DNA of 64,000 nucleotides from Verrucomicrobiota bacterium (GTDB lineage: Bacteria > Verrucomicrobiota > Verrucomicrobiia > Opitutales > Opitutaceae), in the NCBI GenBank assembly GCA_023386835.1, contig JAEWIY010000216.1:52709-116708 (forward strand), written 5' to 3'. This document shows, piece by piece, positions 61,599 through 64,000 of this stretch; position 1 is the first letter of the stretch, and each line of letters starts with the position of its first letter. Under the pieces are notes generated by a model. It had not been told where the DNA came from. It saw nothing but the letters and a program-made list of their open reading frames with translations, and made no database searches. Position numbers and translations under genes: made by a program.

Positions 61599-63881
61599 AT
61601 GACGACTCGTACCCATCTCACACGCCGATTGGGCCTGTTCTTTGTAGCAGCCCTAAGCATGTTCATTCTAACTTCAACCAGCCGAGCCGCCTCCTCTGTT
61701 ACACAGTTTGGCATCACCTGGACGTTCGACCGCGATTATACAACCGGTCAGTTTGCGAATGGTGACTACTGGGTCGTTGGCCCGGTGAAGATCATAAACA
61801 TCTCCCCGAAATCGACCTCGTCCGGAGGCGTCACGATGCACGGGACGATGATCAACCCCACCGTCAACGGTTCGCAGGGATTCGACAGCCGGATCAAGGG
61901 CACCGCCTTTGACGCCACCAAGAACGTCGCGCGGTCCTTTCCGATTTCGGTGCCCGCCGGTTCGTCGGTGGTCTCCGTCGAAAGCTATACGACCAAGGCC
62001 AGCGGCGACAATCCGCAGCTCAAGACGCTCGCGATCCTGACGGTGCTCGCCAGCCCGGCGCCCAGCGGCAGCTTCCGTCCGCCGCCCGTTGGCAAGAACA
62101 AGACCCTCTCGTGGAACAAGAGCCAGCTCAACTACTCGAAGCTGCGCTCGCTGCCCCGCCCCTCCAACACGCCGAGCCTCAGCTCCGTTGAAGCCGAATT
62201 TGCGCGGCCGTGGTACGAGGGCCGCACCAACTGGACGGGACGTTACCTGCACGCCGACCTCAATCAGCCCACCTATGGGCGCGATCTTTCGCACAAGCTG
62301 GTTAACGGCCTGCTGTCACTGCAGCTCGACTACACGAACGCTCAGAAGGAGCGGCTGCTGATCCGGATGGTCCAGTACGGCATCGACGTGTACGGCACCG
62401 CCCGCGAAGGCGGCAGCTGGGGAGCCGATGGCGGTCATAACATGGGCCGCAAGATGCCCATGCTCCTCGCCGGCGCCGTCCTCGGCGACTCCAACATCCT
62501 CGCCTACGGCAACACGGCCAACAAGTTCATCTTCCAGGAAGATCAACAGACCTGGTACGTCGTCTCTTCCGACGTCGGTCGCGTGCTCTACACCGCCGAC
62601 GGCCGGCCGCGTGAACGTTACATTTCCTTGGACGTCGGCATCCCGGAATGGGGCGAAAAACATCGTTCGGATCCCACGCGCGACGGCCGTAACTGGAACA
62701 CGTACTATCGCACTGTCGCCGGCGCCGCCTCGATCGGCCACGTGCTGACCGCCCACCTGATGGGATTGAAGAGCACCTGGAACTGGCCCGCCACCTTCGA
62801 CTACTACGATCGCTTCTTTAAGATCGAGGGGCCGAAATCCACCACCGCCTCGAACTACATCCAACCGTTCGTGAAGAGCATGTGGACGTCGTATCGTGGC
62901 AGCACGTCGACCGACTATACAACCGACAACACCACCACCTCCGGCATCTGGCAGAAGAACGGCATCGGTTCGCAGAGCGGCACCTTCACGCTGGCCTTCG
63001 ACATGACGCCGTCAAAGTCGCCGATGGACGGCATCACGGGCCTCGCCGCGGGCGCGCCTTCGCAAACCTCCCAGTTGATGGCGGCCGTCCGCTTCAACAC
63101 CTCGGGCACGATCGACGCACTGAACGGCACGTCGTTCAAGGCGTCCTCCACCCTGAAGTACAGCGCCGGTGTGAAGTACCGCGTGGTCATGACCGTCGAC
63201 GTGCCCAAAAAGCTCTACTCGGTCAAAGTGACGCCTAACGGCGGATCTGCGGTCACCATTGCCTCAAACTGGGCGTTCCGCTCCACCTCCGTGTCGAAGT
63301 TGGACACGTTGGGCTGGGTCGCGACCTCGGGCTCGCACGCGGTCACCAGCATCAGCGTGCAGACCACCACCTCGACCACGACCCCGACGACCGACTCGAG
63401 CGGCAGCACGTCGACCGGCGCCGCGGTGCTCCGGGTCAACGCCGGTGGCTCCGCCTACACGGACGCGTCCGGCAATCGTTGGTCCGCAGATTACGGATAC
63501 ACCGGCGGCCTCTCCGCGACCGTGAGCAGCACCATCGCTGGAACGACGCTCCAGACCCTCTACCGCTCGGAGCGCAACACGGGCAACACCTGGACTCCGC
63601 TGAAGTACCAGTGGTCCGTCGCCAACGGAGATTACGTCGTCAAACTGCACTTTGCCGAAACGTGGTCGACCGCGTTCAAGAACGGCGTGCGCGTCTTCGA
63701 CGTCCGTGCCGAAGGCAAGACGGTGATCGATAACCTCGACATCCACGCCAAAGTCGGCGCCAACCGCGCGCTGGTCATGACCGTGCCGGTTCGCGTGTCC
63801 GATGGGAAGCTGACCCTCGAGTTCGCCCGCGTGGTCCAGAACCCGAAGATCTGCGCGATCGAGGTCTACAAGGCCAACTAG
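61599..63881 (+). CDS. Secreted multidomain protein: toroid-like domain, beta-sandwich and malectin
   Basis: A 760-residue exported protein (signal LFFVAALSMFILTSTSRA). The first 420 residues parallel the upstream paralogue (ITWTFDRDYTTGQFANGDYW, ADGGHNMGRKMPMLLAGAVL, IPEWGEKH). A beta-sandwich region follows (about 440-600), then a Thr/Ser linker (STTTPTTDSSGSTSTG) and a C-terminal malectin-like carbohydrate-binding domain (LRVNAGGSAYTDASGNRWSA, then KLHFAETWSTAFKNGVRVFD). The combination suggests binding and perhaps cleavage of an extracellular polysaccharide, plausibly the one made by the preceding operon. The ATG at 61599 gives the best signal peptide; an ATG-less start upstream (61554) is less likely. 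Enzyme class uncertain. Confidence 0.82.
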   Translation: MTTRTHLTRRLGLFFVAALSMFILTSTSRAASSVTQFGITWTFDRDYTTGQFANGDYWVVGPVKIINISPKSTSSGGVTMHGTMINPTVNGSQGFDSRIKGTAFDATKNVARSFPISVPAGSSVVSVESYTTKASGDNPQLKTLAILTVLASPAPSGSFRPPPVGKNKTLSWNKSQLNYSKLRSLPRPSNTPSLSSVEAEFARPWYEGRTNWTGRYLHADLNQPTYGRDLSHKLVNGLLSLQLDYTNAQKERLLIRMVQYGIDVYGTAREGGSWGADGGHNMGRKMPMLLAGAVLGDSNILAYGNTANKFIFQEDQQTWYVVSSDVGRVLYTADGRPRERYISLDVGIPEWGEKHRSDPTRDGRNWNTYYRTVAGAASIGHVLTAHLMGLKSTWNWPATFDYYDRFFKIEGPKSTTASNYIQPFVKSMWTSYRGSTSTDYTTDNTTTSGIWQKNGIGSQSGTFTLAFDMTPSKSPMDGITGLAAGAPSQTSQLMAAVRFNTSGTIDALNGTSFKASSTLKYSAGVKYRVVMTVDVPKKLYSVKVTPNGGSAVTIASNWAFRSTSVSKLDTLGWVATSGSHAVTSISVQTTTSTTTPTTDSSGSTSTGAAVLRVNAGGSAYTDASGNRWSADYGYTGGLSATVSSTIAGTTLQTLYRSERNTGNTWTPLKYQWSVANGDYVVKLHFAETWSTAFKNGVRVFDVRAEGKTVIDNLDIHAKVGANRALVMTVPVRVSDGKLTLEFARVVQNPKICAIEVYKAN

Positions 63882-63932
63882 GCAACATCACCATCGATCA
63901 CTGACGCGTGCCTTCGGGCCCGCGCCCCTTCG

Positions 63933-63962
63933 CCCCGCGAGGCCTGCGCCCGCGGGGTTTTT
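63933..63962 (+). terminator. Intrinsic terminator
   Basis: A 7-bp stem CCCCGCG/CGCGGGG with an 11-base loop is followed by TTTTT, 51 bases after the stop codon of the malectin-domain gene. Confidence 0.85.
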
Positions 63963-64000
63963 GTTGCAGTCCGAGCGTCCTCAGCGAGCTCGTCTCATTG

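Overview
The window is GC-rich, gene-dense bacterial DNA, most likely from a member of the Opitutaceae or a close relative (phylum Verrucomicrobiota). The main evidence is a five-gene block at 37476-43574. Its order, sizes and motifs match the verrucomicrobial pilus-like cluster known in Akkermansia as Amuc_1098 to Amuc_1102. Supporting signs are several large hybrid sensor kinases, Gfo/Idh/MocA oxidoreductases, a GH39 glycosidase, and secreted proteins with MBG, PxKF and malectin domains. This is an inference from gene content; no species can be named.

Layout. 3-3077 is a 5'-truncated hybrid sensor kinase. 3309-10096 holds transport and sugar genes: a MATE exporter, a SetA-like MFS sugar exporter, a GH39 glycosidase, a secreted protein of unknown function and an aldose 1-epimerase. 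10097-15171 has a gene-poor gap, a small membrane protein, a fused sugar-isomerase/dehydrogenase, a double TonB-domain protein and a secreted Gfo/Idh/MocA oxidoreductase. 15385-20058 is one very repetitive surface protein ending at a clear terminator. 20270-28034 holds gamma-glutamyltransferase divergent from a YfcC-type carrier, then RapA and a predicted outer-membrane barrel.

28031-37466 is a signalling island. A three-gene minus-strand unit encodes a 61-residue secreted Cys/Ser/Thr-rich peptide, a YcaO-like enzyme and a lone receiver domain. Opposite it is a periplasmic-propeller hybrid kinase with an Hpt domain. A LuxR-type regulator and a cytoplasmic hybrid kinase with a LacI-type sugar-binding domain follow. 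The peptide-YcaO unit is the best candidate for an undescribed system. The two genes share one base in a TGATG stop-start junction, the peptide has a Sec signal, and no standard YcaO partner genes are seen.

37476-43574 is the pilus-like cluster. 43745-49941 holds a Nudix hydrolase, pyruvate dehydrogenase E1-alpha, E1-beta and E2, an HTH-metallo-beta-lactamase fusion protein and a beta-hydroxyacid dehydrogenase. 50020-51546 is a histidine kinase whose phosphoacceptor His is replaced by Gln. 51635-51709 is tRNA-Cys. 52420-59676 is an exopolysaccharide operon: a Wzc-like chain-length protein with a damaged Walker A motif, two family-2 glycosyltransferases, an AlgD-like sugar-nucleotide dehydrogenase, a family-4 glycosyltransferase and a hexapeptide acetyltransferase. 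It is followed by two paralogous secreted proteins that may act on the polymer. Together these genes point to a cell that builds an acidic exopolysaccharide, carries pilus-like envelope machinery and invests heavily in sensing its surroundings.
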